Shown: one piece after another, positions 1 through 5,716 of the stretch | How the letters are laid out: every line of letters begins with the position of its first letter | Numbering within the stretch: position 1 is the first letter of the stretch | Assembly: GCA_031255895.1 (NCBI GenBank) | Contig: JAIRRQ010000097.1 | Location: 1-5,743, forward strand | From: Methanocalculaceae archaeon | GTDB lineage: Archaea; Halobacteriota; Methanomicrobia; Methanomicrobiales; Methanocorpusculaceae | Length of the DNA stretch: 5,743 bases | Direction of reading: 5' to 3' | The notes under the pieces: generated by a model | What the model saw: only the letters and a program-made list of their open reading frames with translations | What the model was told of the DNA's origin: nothing | The model's database searches: none | Program-made: the position numbers and the translations under genes

Positions 1-1379
1 GTTGTATAGTGGATGCAACACCGTTCAACACGATCGGTGTCGTAGTTGAAGTAATCCATGAAGTGCATCATTCCGATGAACAGCGCATTTTTGTGGAATT
101 GTCCAATTGTCTGATAATCGTGCTTTATGAGAGCATCGTAGATCATCTTATTCATATCAATCTTAATGCCCTCAATCTCGTCCCTTTCTACAATCTTTCG
201 CGTGTTGTTAATACCAGCGACCATTGCAAGATATTTACCAGTTTTTCCCGCATTTCGGAATTTTTCAGCCATTCTTGCAACTTCGGTCAAGAATTTATCA
301 ACATCAATAAGTCGGTTGACTGGAACAAGATCACCATTTTCGTTGACGAAACCATAGGTCGCAGCACCACAGTGTGGATGAGCACAGAACATAATCTGTG
401 CTTTGCCTGTGTAGGACTCAATCAGATCGCAAACAGCCATCATTGACGGAACCGGGTAAAAATCAGACGATTTTAACACACCACCAACTTGTTCTTCTAT
501 GCGTTTGACAAGATCTGGAACGGTGACACGCTCCCTCTCCACATCATCATTTTTGGCAGCACCGGTAAAAGATACAGGCTGAAAGTTGATGCCGCGAATC
601 ACATCAATATTCTTTACAGCGAACTTGATGATGTCACCCACCTGATGATCATTTTTACCGTTGATGATAGTCGGCACAAGAACAATGCCAAGACCTGCTT
701 TCCGGCAGTTTTCAATCGCCGGAAGACTAGTTTTTTCCAAAAGCGGATTAGTATCTTTTGAGGTGCCATCAAAGTGTAGATACACTGTTGAAAGGCCAGC
801 AGACCTCCATTCTTTGGCAAGTTCTGGATCGCGTGCGAGCTTGACACCGTTTGATGCCATCTGCACCTGCAAAAATCCGAGTTCTTTGGCCTTTTTGATG
901 ATATTAGTTAGATCCTCACGCATCGTTGGCTCGCCACCGGCAAACTGCACCGCCGGGCAGGGAACAGGCTCCTCACTTCTGAGCAATTCAAGCATTGAAA
1001 CAATCTCGTCAAAAGTTGGCTCATATATATATCCACATGCATGGGCATTGGCGAAACAGAAATCGCAATCCAGATTGCAGCGATTTGTAAGATCAATATT
1101 CGCGAGAAGTGTGCCTGATTTGTGATGGGCACACAATCCACAGCGTTGGGTACACTCACCAGAAGTATTGGTATTCGGATTGTAAACACCGCGACCTTCA
1201 CGATCATATTGTTCAAACCGATGATACATCTCTGCATCTAACCAGTAGAGATATCGCAGTTCACCGTGCTCCGGGCATGTTCTACGAATCCAGACAGCCC
1301 CATCCTCCTCAGTAACAATTGCGGGGAGCAGTTTTTCGCAGACCGGACACATGCTTTTTGTTTTTTTGATGATTTTCAT
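1..1379 (-). CDS. tes: Radical SAM enzyme, probable tetraether lipid synthase (Tes), 3' end cut off by window edge
   Basis: Read on the minus strand from ATG at 1379, the frame is open for 459 codons to the left edge with no stop, so the C-terminus is missing. Visible cysteine sites, in order: C11-P-V-C14 with C34-P-E-H37 (rubredoxin-like mononuclear metal site); C76-x3-C80-x2-C83 followed by H85-H86 (auxiliary Fe-S cluster); C101-x3-C105-x2-C108 (radical SAM cluster that binds S-adenosylmethionine); A-G-G-E-P at 147-151 (SAM amino-group contact); F-C332-A-H-P-H-C337-G; and R-C454-C455-I-H-Y near the cut end, probably a further cluster ligand site. This architecture matches the MJ0619/Tes family (about 500 residues), which couples lipid chains by C-C bonds to form tetraether membrane lipids. 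MJ0619 was earlier proposed to be a pterin methylase. Radical SAM membership is certain; the Tes assignment rests on the multi-cluster layout, recalled without a search, and a paralogue acting on another lipid remains possible. The frame has a stop shortly upstream of 1379 and no other start between. A second ATG lies at codon 10. Next to carS, a lipid gene, the assignment gains support. Confidence 0.85.
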   Translation of the reverse strand, partial: MKIIKKTKSMCPVCEKLLPAIVTEEDGAVWIRRTCPEHGELRYLYWLDAEMYHRFEQYDREGRGVYNPNTNTSGECTQRCGLCAHHKSGTLLANIDLTNRCNLDCDFCFANAHACGYIYEPTFDEIVSMLELLRSEEPVPCPAVQFAGGEPTMREDLTNIIKKAKELGFLQVQMASNGVKLARDPELAKEWRSAGLSTVYLHFDGTSKDTNPLLEKTSLPAIENCRKAGLGIVLVPTIINGKNDHQVGDIIKFAVKNIDVIRGINFQPVSFTGAAKNDDVERERVTVPDLVKRIEEQVGGVLKSSDFYPVPSMMAVCDLIESYTGKAQIMFCAHPHCGAATYGFVNENGDLVPVNRLIDVDKFLTEVARMAEKFRNAGKTGKYLAMVAGINNTRKIVERDEIEGIKIDMNKMIYDALIKHDYQTIGQFHKNALFIGMMHFMDYFNYDTDRVERCCIHYT

Positions 1380-1391
1380 GGATCTGGCAAA

Positions 1392-1398
1392 TCTCCTT
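1392..1398 (-). promoter_or_regulatory. Probable ribosome-binding site of tes
   Basis: The minus strand reads AAGGAGA here, complementary to the archaeal anti-Shine-Dalgarno sequence. It lies 12 nt before the ATG at 1379, slightly longer than the usual spacing. It supports 1379 as the start: the ATG at codon 10 has only A-rich sequence before it and no such site. Confidence 0.6.
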
Positions 1399-1433
1399 GA
1401 TAATAGACGGATCACACCGCCAGAATGTAAGCC

Positions 1434-1445
1434 ATTATATCTTTC
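1434..1445 (-). promoter_or_regulatory. Probable BRE/TATA element of tes
   Basis: The minus strand reads GAAAGATATAAT: a purine-rich BRE-like stretch followed by a TATA-like box. With the archaeal spacing of about 25 bp, transcription would begin near 1412, giving a leader of about 33 nt that includes the ribosome-binding site. The box is nearly symmetric (ATTATAT on the plus strand), so it could also serve carS, with a start near 1463. This is a prediction by eye. Confidence 0.45.
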
Positions 1446-1454
1446 TGCTTTCCA

Positions 1455-1462
1455 TTAAATAA
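1455..1462 (+). promoter_or_regulatory. Alternative TATA-like box for carS
   Basis: TTAAATAA on the plus strand resembles an archaeal TATA box. A start about 25 bp downstream would fall almost exactly on the carS ATG at 1483, implying a leaderless mRNA. The competing reading is that the ATTATAT at 1434-1440 drives carS with a leader of about 20 nt. The BRE position upstream of TTAAATAA is pyrimidine-rich, which weakens this candidate. Confidence 0.3.
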
Positions 1463-1474
1463 ATTATGGATCGT

Positions 1475-1479
1475 GTGAT
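1475..1479 (+). promoter_or_regulatory. Possible ribosome-binding site of carS
   Basis: GTGAT matches the 3' half of the full archaeal Shine-Dalgarno sequence AGGAGGTGAT and sits 3 nt before the ATG at 1483. That is the right geometry if only this half pairs. It is a short match and would matter only if the carS mRNA has a leader. Confidence 0.35.
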
Positions 1480-1482
1480 CAA

Positions 1483-2040
1483 ATGATAATAGAGACAATT
1501 TTTGCTATTTTGATGACGTTCACCGTAGCGCTCTGGATTATGGTGCCTGCATATACCGCAAATGCAGGAGCGGTTCCATTCGGAGGTGGTACCCCAATTG
1601 ACTTTGGGAAATGTACAAAAAACGGGTGCAGATACCTCGGGGATGGAAAAACATGGCATGGCATCATTGGAGGAATTGTTGTTGGAATCCTCTTTGGACT
1701 CCTGCAAATGTTTTTCGTACAAACATTTCATTGGGATTGGCTACCGCAACATACTATCATAACAATAACAACTCTTGCCACTGGCGCTCTTCTTGGTGAC
1801 GTAGTAAAGAGCTTTTTTAAACGCCGCGCAGGAAGGGAACGAGGAGAAAAGTGGCCGATCGCAGATATATATGATTTAGTAGTTGGATCTCTTGCAATTC
1901 TGGCAATTTTTGCCTGGCAATGGATGACTACAAACGTCACCATCTGGATCTTTGTTGCAATTCTTATCTGGACACCGCTCCTTCACCGCGGGGCAAACAT
2001 CATTGGTTACCTGATCGGCATCAAACAAGTGCCATGGTAA
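1483..2040 (+). CDS. carS: CDP-archaeol synthase (CarS, DUF46 family)
   Basis: CarS transfers CMP from CTP to 2,3-bis-O-geranylgeranylglyceryl phosphate, giving CDP-archaeol, the activated lipid to which polar head groups are added; it works in the cytoplasmic membrane. The 185-residue protein fits the family (about 165-185) and shows about five hydrophobic segments (roughly residues 4-23, 60-81, 92-107, 131-148 and 151-168). Recognised motifs: P-I-D-F-G-K around 38-43; G-D-G-K-T-W-H-G at 53-60; G-D-V-V-K-S-F-F-K-R-R at 105-115, which parallels the GD-S-KR motif of bacterial CdsA; W-P-I-A-D-I-Y-D at 124-131; and the family-typical C-terminal L-L-H-R-G-A-N-I-I-G-Y-L-I-G plus V-P-W at the very end. 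Nothing key is missing. The gene is divergent from tes across 103 bp. The ATG at 1483 starts the first membrane helix, as expected for the family. A stretch of 270 bp separates it from pyrE, so it is probably transcribed alone. Confidence 0.95.
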   Translation: MIIETIFAILMTFTVALWIMVPAYTANAGAVPFGGGTPIDFGKCTKNGCRYLGDGKTWHGIIGGIVVGILFGLLQMFFVQTFHWDWLPQHTIITITTLATGALLGDVVKSFFKRRAGRERGEKWPIADIYDLVVGSLAILAIFAWQWMTTNVTIWIFVAILIWTPLLHRGANIIGYLIGIKQVPW

Positions 2041-2049
2041 TCAATCCCT

Positions 2050-2062
2050 CCTTTTTCTTCTC
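2050..2062 (+). terminator. Probable transcription terminator of carS (pyrimidine/oligo-T tract)
   Basis: A pyrimidine-only tract containing five consecutive T begins 10 bp after the carS stop. Archaeal RNA polymerase stops at oligo-T without needing a hairpin. The tract lies in the loop of a weak 6-bp inverted repeat (ATCCCT at 2044-2049, AGGGAT at 2066-2071), which is probably incidental. Confidence 0.45.
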
Positions 2063-2103
2063 ACAAGGGATGATTCGGATGGTTGTTATTTCATTTGGAA
2101 ATT

Positions 2104-2120
2104 TTTACATGAAGTGTAAA
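2104..2120 (+). repeat. Short perfect inverted repeat (6-bp arms, 5-nt loop)
   Basis: TTTACA at 2104-2109 and TGTAAA at 2115-2120 are exact inverted copies around TGAAG. The stem is AT-rich and would be weak in RNA. It could be a transcript 3' end downstream of carS or a protein site; the sequence does not decide. Confidence 0.35.
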
Positions 2121-2140
2121 TAAATTAATTAGATAGATAG

Positions 2141-2159
2141 TGTGTATTCAGCATACATA
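2141..2159 (+). repeat. Short inverted repeat (7-bp stem, 5-nt loop)
   Basis: TGTGTAT at 2141-2147 can pair with ATACATA at 2153-2159 around TCAGC, with one G-U pair in RNA. It lies immediately before the palindrome at 2162-2179. It may be an RNA hairpin or a degenerate operator half, and no function is assigned. Confidence 0.35.
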
Positions 2160-2161
2160 AC

Positions 2162-2179
2162 TGACTCAAATTTGATTCA
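2162..2179 (+). promoter_or_regulatory. 18-bp near-perfect palindrome, candidate operator upstream of pyrE
   Basis: TGACTCAAATTTGATTCA is symmetric apart from one base pair (2165 against 2176), with a perfect 10-bp core TCAAATTTGA. Length and symmetry suit a dimeric helix-turn-helix regulator. It lies about 85 bp upstream of the probable pyrE TATA box and 148 bp upstream of the pyrE start, which would fit an activator or a distant regulator better than simple promoter blocking. The region is AT-rich, so chance symmetry cannot be excluded. Confidence 0.4.
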
Positions 2180-2244
2180 TGACAAAAAATACGTAACAGA
2201 ACAGAGTTTAACGATAAACAAAATTAGGTTCAAGATCAGATACT

Positions 2245-2258
2245 GGAAATACTTAATG
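2245..2258 (+). promoter_or_regulatory. Probable BRE/TATA element of the pyrE-purD-argF cluster
   Basis: GGAAATACTTAATG combines a purine-rich BRE-like part with a TATA-like part. Transcription would begin near 2280, leaving a leader of about 30 nt that contains the pyrE ribosome-binding site. A second TATA-like stretch (around 2275-2283) would put the start near 2304, after the ribosome-binding site, so it is less likely. Confidence 0.4.
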
Positions 2259-2293
2259 CTTTTCAACATTCAGTAGTATACAATATTTTGTCA

Positions 2294-2298
2294 GAGGT
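2294..2298 (+). promoter_or_regulatory. Probable ribosome-binding site of pyrE
   Basis: GAGGT is complementary to the core of the anti-Shine-Dalgarno sequence and lies 12 nt before the ATG at 2311. It supports that start codon. Confidence 0.5.
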
Positions 2299-2310
2299 CT
2301 TACGAAAATC

Positions 2311-2823
2311 ATGGAAAATTCGATATTAAATCTGTTAATACAATATAAAGCCGTGGAATTTGGTGATTTTACGCTCGCTTCTGGTGCAAGAAGCAAATAC
2401 TATATTGATGTGAAAAGAGCGATCATGCAGCCCATACTACTCGGAAAAATTGCAAAGATGGTTGCCGAACAATACACCTTTGACGTAATCGCAGGTGTTG
2501 CCGTGGGAGGAGTCCCACTCGCGGTTGCCGTGTCGCTTGCAAGCGGCAAACCATGTGCAATCATCCGAGCAGCGGCAAAGGATCACGGAAAAAACCAGAT
2601 GATCATCGGAGATGTCTCCGGAAAGAACGTTCTCTTAATAGAGGACGTAACAACGTCTGGCGGATCCTCAAAGTACGGTATTGACGAACTACGCAAAGCA
2701 GGCGCCATGGTTGATTCGATCGTTGTAGTGGTTGATCGCGACAACGGTGCAGAAACACTACTTGCAGCAGACGGAGTGAATCTGCATTCACTAGTGAGAG
2801 CAAGTGAACTCTTAAACCACTGA
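2311..2823 (+). CDS. pyrE: Orotate phosphoribosyltransferase
   Basis: PyrE makes orotidine 5'-phosphate from orotate and PRPP, the fifth step of UMP synthesis, in the cytoplasm. The 170-residue protein has the compact length usual in archaea. Visible family features: L-A-S-G-A-R-S-K-Y-Y-I-D at 22-33, the orotate-binding N-terminal segment; G-V-A-V-G-G-V-P-L-A at 62-71; the mobile-loop segment R86-A-A-A-K90-D-H92-G; and the PRPP-binding motif V-L-L-I-E-D-V-T-T-S-G-G-S at 107-119, with the acidic pair E111-D112. In the mobile loop R86, K90 and H92 are kept, but the lysine found at one of the next two positions in the relatives I can recall is replaced by alanine. The protein is otherwise complete. 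It opens a compact cluster with purD and argF; six T directly after its stop could reduce transcription into purD. Confidence 0.95.
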   Translation: MENSILNLLIQYKAVEFGDFTLASGARSKYYIDVKRAIMQPILLGKIAKMVAEQYTFDVIAGVAVGGVPLAVAVSLASGKPCAIIRAAAKDHGKNQMIIGDVSGKNVLLIEDVTTSGGSSKYGIDELRKAGAMVDSIVVVVDRDNGAETLLAADGVNLHSLVRASELLNH

Positions 2824-2837
2824 GTTTTTTGCTGGAT

Positions 2838-2844
2838 AGGAGGT
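2838..2844 (+). promoter_or_regulatory. Strong ribosome-binding site of purD
   Basis: AGGAGGT is a full match to the anti-Shine-Dalgarno core and stands 4 nt before the ATG at 2849. It is the best ribosome-binding site in the window and fixes the purD start. It allows purD to be translated independently of pyrE, although both are probably on one mRNA. Confidence 0.8.
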
Positions 2845-2848
2845 AGAT

Positions 2849-4147
2849 ATGAACGTGAGAATACTCGTTGTGGGTGGTGGTGGACGAGAACACGCAATCA
2901 CACTCGCACTGTCGAAGAATACTAATACAGATTTGTACTGCGTGATGGGGAAAAAAAACCCAGGAATTGCAAAACTGTGCCGTGAGGTGCTCATTCATCC
3001 AGAGACAGATGTCGGTGCAGTCCTCGCATTTGCAAAACAACAAAATATCAAATATGCGGTCATCGGTTTAGAAGCTACGCTTGCAGCAGGTGCCTCCGAT
3101 GTGCTGGCCACAGCAGGTATCGGGTGCATTGGTCCGTCGAAGGCAGCCGCACGCATTGAAACAGACAAGGGGTTTTGCAGAAATTTGATGCAAAAACACG
3201 AAATCGATGGTTGTCCTACCTACAAACTCTGCACAACCTCAAAAGAGGCTGCCGAGTATATCAGATCCTACCCAGGTGATCTTGTGGTAAAACCAACTGG
3301 TCTTACCGGTGGTAAAGGCGTAAAGGTAATGGGTGAGCAGGTTGATCGTGAAGGAGCAATCTCCTACGCGATGACGCTTGACAATCAAACAATCATCCTT
3401 GAAGAACGATTGTTTGGTGAGGAATTCACACTGATGGCATTCGTAGACGGAAAGACACTTGTTCCGATGCCACTAGTACAGGATCATAAGCGTGCATTTG
3501 AGGGAGACAAAGGCCCGAATACAGGTGGCATGGGTTCCTACACACTTGCCGATCACACATTTCCATTCGTAACAGATGAGGATTACGCGAAAGCATTTGC
3601 AATCATGGAGGCAACCATTGCGGCTCTTGCAAAGGAGGGCTGCCCTTACAAGGGGGTACTGTACGGTCAATTTATGAACACGGCAGACGGACCAAAAGTC
3701 ATTGAGTTCAATGCAAGATTTGGAGATCCAGAGGCGATGAATGTATTAACACTTCTCGACTCAGACTTTGTGACGATTGCAGAGCATATCATATCAGGAT
3801 CATTGACGCCTGCAGATATCTCATTCAAAAAACAGGCGACAGTTTGCAAGTACATCGTGCCGAGAGACTATCCCGAATATCCGCATGCAGGTGATCCAAT
3901 CATTCTCGAACCACATGAAAATGCCATTCTATACTACGCAAACGTGATTGAGGAAGAGGGGATCCTGAAGACGCAGACTTCTCGAACAATAGCTTTTGTT
4001 GGTGTCGGGGCCGATCTTGCCGAGGCGGAGGCTGCAGCAGAAACTGCATGTCAAGGAGTCACCGGCAATGTTCGCCACCGAACCGACATCGGAACGGAGG
4101 CACTACTTGCGAAAAGAGTCGAACACATGAAAGAGCTACGAGGATGA
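2849..4147 (+). CDS. purD: Phosphoribosylamine-glycine ligase (GAR synthetase)
   Basis: PurD joins glycine to 5-phosphoribosylamine with ATP, forming glycinamide ribonucleotide, the second step of purine synthesis. At 432 residues it is a full-length stand-alone enzyme. Order of features: N-terminal nucleotide-fold motif G-G-G-G-R-E-H-A at 9-16; P-S-K-A-A-A-R-I-E at 96-104, the usual lead-in to the ATP-grasp domain; the ATP-grasp glycine loop G-G-K-G-V-K-V-M-G at 154-162; [10 protein letters not shown] at 192-201; [18 protein letters not shown] at 212-229, the family signature; and the metal/ATP site [10 protein letters not shown] at 286-295. The C-terminal domain (about 330-432) is present. 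The start is fixed by the strong AGGAGGT site. The gene lies 25 bp after pyrE, and its stop codon overlaps the argF start (ATGA, 4144-4147), which indicates cotranscription and coupled translation. Confidence 0.97.
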   Translation: MNVRILVVGGGGREHAITLALSKNTNTDLYCVMGKKNPGIAKLCREVLIHPETDVGAVLAFAKQQNIKYAVIGLEATLAAGASDVLATAGIGCIGPSKAAARIETDKGFCRNLMQKHEIDGCPTYKLCTTSKEAAEYIRSYPGDLVVKPTGLTGGKGVKVMGEQVDREGAISYAMTLDNQTIILEERLFGEEFTLMAFVDGKTLVPMPLVQDHKRAFEGDKGPNTGGMGSYTLADHTFPFVTDEDYAKAFAIMEATIAALAKEGCPYKGVLYGQFMNTADGPKVIEFNARFGDPEAMNVLTLLDSDFVTIAEHIISGSLTPADISFKKQATVCKYIVPRDYPEYPHAGDPIILEPHENAILYYANVIEEEGILKTQTSRTIAFVGVGADLAEAEAAAETACQGVTGNVRHRTDIGTEALLAKRVEHMKELRG

Positions 4148-5073
4148 AAAGGGACTTTATCTCGATTACAGATCTGTCGTGCGAAGAATACAACGACATT
4201 CTAGTGCTCGCTGCACAGCTGAAACGTCAGCGATATGCAGATATTCATCATCCGCTGCTCGCCGGAAAAACACTGGCAATGATCTTTGAGAAGGCATCGA
4301 CACGGACTCGTATCTCCTTTGACGTTGGCATGTATGATCTCGGAGGACACGCTCTGTATCTGAACTCGCGAGACACACAGCTCGGACGCGGGGAGACAAT
4401 CGCTGACACCGCGCGAGTTATATCTCGGTATGTCCACGGTGCAATCATGCGAACCTACAAACACGAGACTATCACTGAATTTGCAAAGTATGCATCCATC
4501 CCAGTAATCAATGCACTATCCGACAGGGAACATCCCTGTCAGATCATAGCTGATTCCCTCACACTCAAGGAGAAATTCGGGGATCTGAACGGCCTGCGGG
4601 TAGCCTGGATCGGTGACGGCAACAACGTCTGCAATTCACTGATCATGGCCTCTGTTCAGACCGAGATGGAGATCGCGGTTGCAACACCGAAGGGTTACGA
4701 ACCAGATCCGACCGCCATTCGGTTTTCACAGGAGAATGGTGGAAAAATTTTGAAATACGATGATCCGAAAAAAGCGGCAGCTGATGCCAACGCAATCTAC
4801 ACAGACACATGGATCTCTATGGGCGAGGAGAACATTAAAGACATGAAGCTAGATGATTTTGACGGTTTTTGTCTTGACATGCCACTTCTCAAACGCGCCG
4901 CTCCGGACGCAATCGTCCTGCACTGTCTACCAGCCCATCGTGGAGAGGAGATCGCGGATGATGTGATCGATTCAATGCAGAGCAGCGTGTGGGATCAGGC
5001 AGAAAATCGCCTGCACGCGCAGAAAGCCATTCTCGTGCGATTGATAGGGACTGAACCTCTGACACGGGAATAG
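4144..5073 (+). CDS. argF: Ornithine carbamoyltransferase
   Basis: ArgF makes citrulline from ornithine and carbamoyl phosphate, in arginine synthesis. The 309-residue protein has the usual length. Motifs: carbamoyl-phosphate site S-T-R-T-R at 52-56, with R103-T-Y-K-H following; H130-P-C-Q133, the second carbamoyl-phosphate contact; the ornithine loop D221-T-W-I-S-M-G-E-E, which identifies ornithine as the substrate instead of aspartate; and the catalytic signature H260-C-L-P-A-H-R-G. All key residues are present. An in-frame ATG at 4048 would add 32 residues lying inside purD that do not resemble the family; the ATG at 4144 gives the normal N-terminus M-K-R-D-F and overlaps the purD stop as ATGA. 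There is no separate well-spaced ribosome-binding site (GAGG directly abuts the ATG), so translation probably depends on ribosomes finishing purD. The substrate carbamoyl phosphate is shared with pyrimidine synthesis, which gives a metabolic link to pyrE. Confidence 0.96.
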   Translation: MKRDFISITDLSCEEYNDILVLAAQLKRQRYADIHHPLLAGKTLAMIFEKASTRTRISFDVGMYDLGGHALYLNSRDTQLGRGETIADTARVISRYVHGAIMRTYKHETITEFAKYASIPVINALSDREHPCQIIADSLTLKEKFGDLNGLRVAWIGDGNNVCNSLIMASVQTEMEIAVATPKGYEPDPTAIRFSQENGGKILKYDDPKKAAADANAIYTDTWISMGEENIKDMKLDDFDGFCLDMPLLKRAAPDAIVLHCLPAHRGEEIADDVIDSMQSSVWDQAENRLHAQKAILVRLIGTEPLTRE

Positions 5074-5075
5074 TC

Positions 5076-5089
5076 TGTTTTTGTTGTTT
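5076..5089 (+). terminator. Probable terminator of the pyrE-purD-argF cluster
   Basis: A T-rich tract (TG, five T, G, TT, G, TTT) begins 2 bp after the argF stop, with no GC-rich hairpin before it. This fits archaeal intrinsic termination and separates argF from the aldolase gene. Confidence 0.5.
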
Positions 5090-5122
5090 GTCCATCCACC
5101 GTAAATGAGATAGACGAGTACC

Positions 5123-5132
5123 ACATTAAAAA
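5123..5132 (+). promoter_or_regulatory. Probable TATA-like box of the aldolase gene
   Basis: ACATTAAAAA lies about 35 bp before the ATG at 5162 and would place transcription start near 5154, leaving a leader of under 10 nt. A better-looking element, GGAAATATAAT at 5144-5154, is too close to the ATG: it would start transcription inside the gene. No convincing ribosome-binding site precedes the ATG, which agrees with a nearly leaderless mRNA. Confidence 0.35.
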
Positions 5133-5161
5133 TAGCAACTCCTGGAAATATAATCTCATAC

Positions 5162-5716
5162 ATGACAGACCAGAAAATTTTTTCCGATTTTTCTCGCATT
5201 GGAAAACGACTCTTCACAGAACATCTCGTCAGCGGCAACTTCGGGAACATGAGCGCGCGCTACACCGACGGCTACTTTATCACCCACACCGGTTCCTACC
5301 TTGATGCAGATCCGGCACAAACAGTACTTATGCCTTTGAACGGCAGAGTCACACCAGGGGCATCCTCTGAATGGCGGGTACACACCGCAATTTACAATGC
5401 AACAGAACAACATGCAGCAGTTGTACATGCCCATCCAGTCCATGCCGTCGCACTCTCTCTCCAAGTAGAGGATGAAATACTCACCATCGACAACGAAGGG
5501 AAAATGCTTGCACCTTCCATTACCGTAGTGGACGGAGCACCCGGGACGCAAGAATTGGCAAACACCGTTGCAAAAGAACTGCACAGTGCAAATGTTGTCG
5601 TTGCGAGAGGACATGGAACGTTTGCTGCGGGAAAGAATTTAGATCAGGCGTACTTGTTTACCTCCCTTGCAGAACACTGCTCTAAAATATTACACTGCAC
5701 CAAATACCACCGGTAG
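5162..5716 (+). CDS. Class II aldolase/adducin-family protein, probable fuculose-1-phosphate aldolase-type enzyme
   Basis: The 184-residue protein is a complete zinc-dependent class II aldolase domain (AraD/FucA superfamily). Visible features: G25-N-F-G-N-M-S-A-R, the phosphate-binding N-terminal motif; T43-G-S near the phosphate site; S69-E70-W-R-V-H74, with E70 the expected catalytic acid/base; zinc ligands H89 and H91 in V-H-A-H-P-V-H; and the third zinc histidine H151 in A-R-G-H-G-T-F-A-A-G. The superfamily includes aldolases that cleave fuculose- or rhamnulose-1-phosphate, ribulose-phosphate epimerases and methylthioribulose-phosphate dehydratases. In methanogens, a short homologue (MJ1418) was proposed to release lactaldehyde from fuculose 1-phosphate, supplying the lactate part of coenzyme F420. 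Length and organism make this role plausible here, but the substrate cannot be read from the sequence. The gene follows argF by 88 bp with its own probable terminator and promoter between, so it is likely a separate unit. Three cysteine-poor core motifs are intact; no truncation is seen. Confidence 0.85.
   Translation: MTDQKIFSDFSRIGKRLFTEHLVSGNFGNMSARYTDGYFITHTGSYLDADPAQTVLMPLNGRVTPGASSEWRVHTAIYNATEQHAAVVHAHPVHAVALSLQVEDEILTIDNEGKMLAPSITVVDGAPGTQELANTVAKELHSANVVVARGHGTFAAGKNLDQAYLFTSLAEHCSKILHCTKYHR

Noticed and set aside
9..446. Plus-strand 145-codon open frame
   Set aside because: It is antisense to the radical SAM gene, whose motifs are unmistakable; the plus-strand product shows no recognisable family and is a by-product of the coding bias opposite.
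661..1125. Plus-strand 154-codon open frame
   Set aside because: Also antisense to the radical SAM gene across its cysteine motifs; no ribosome-binding site or family resemblance.
1383..1424. TCTGGC/GCCAGA inverted repeat flanking the tes ribosome-binding site
   Set aside because: The arms are 30 nt apart and the distal arm lies upstream of the predicted tes transcript start, so a riboswitch-like role is not supported.
1466..1486. Six-codon open frame (M-D-R-V-I-K) whose TGA overlaps the carS ATG
   Set aside because: An ATGA overlap with a leader peptide is possible, but the frame is too short to distinguish from chance and may not be transcribed if carS is leaderless.
2131..2140. AGATAGATAG tandem repeat
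   Set aside because: Only two and a half copies of a 4-bp unit; no sign of an expanded microsatellite or CRISPR-like array.
2603..3043. Minus-strand 146-codon frame over the pyrE-purD junction
   Set aside because: It spans the 3' end of pyrE and the purD N-terminus, both solid genes on the other strand; the product is arginine- and cysteine-rich with no family features.
4048..4143. Longer argF start at 4048
   Set aside because: The additional 32 residues lie inside purD, do not resemble carbamoyltransferases and would remove the normal ATGA junction.
5156..5614. Minus-strand 152-codon frame over the aldolase gene
   Set aside because: The plus strand encodes all aldolase motifs; the antisense product is cysteine-rich and unstructured-looking, typical of a shadow frame.
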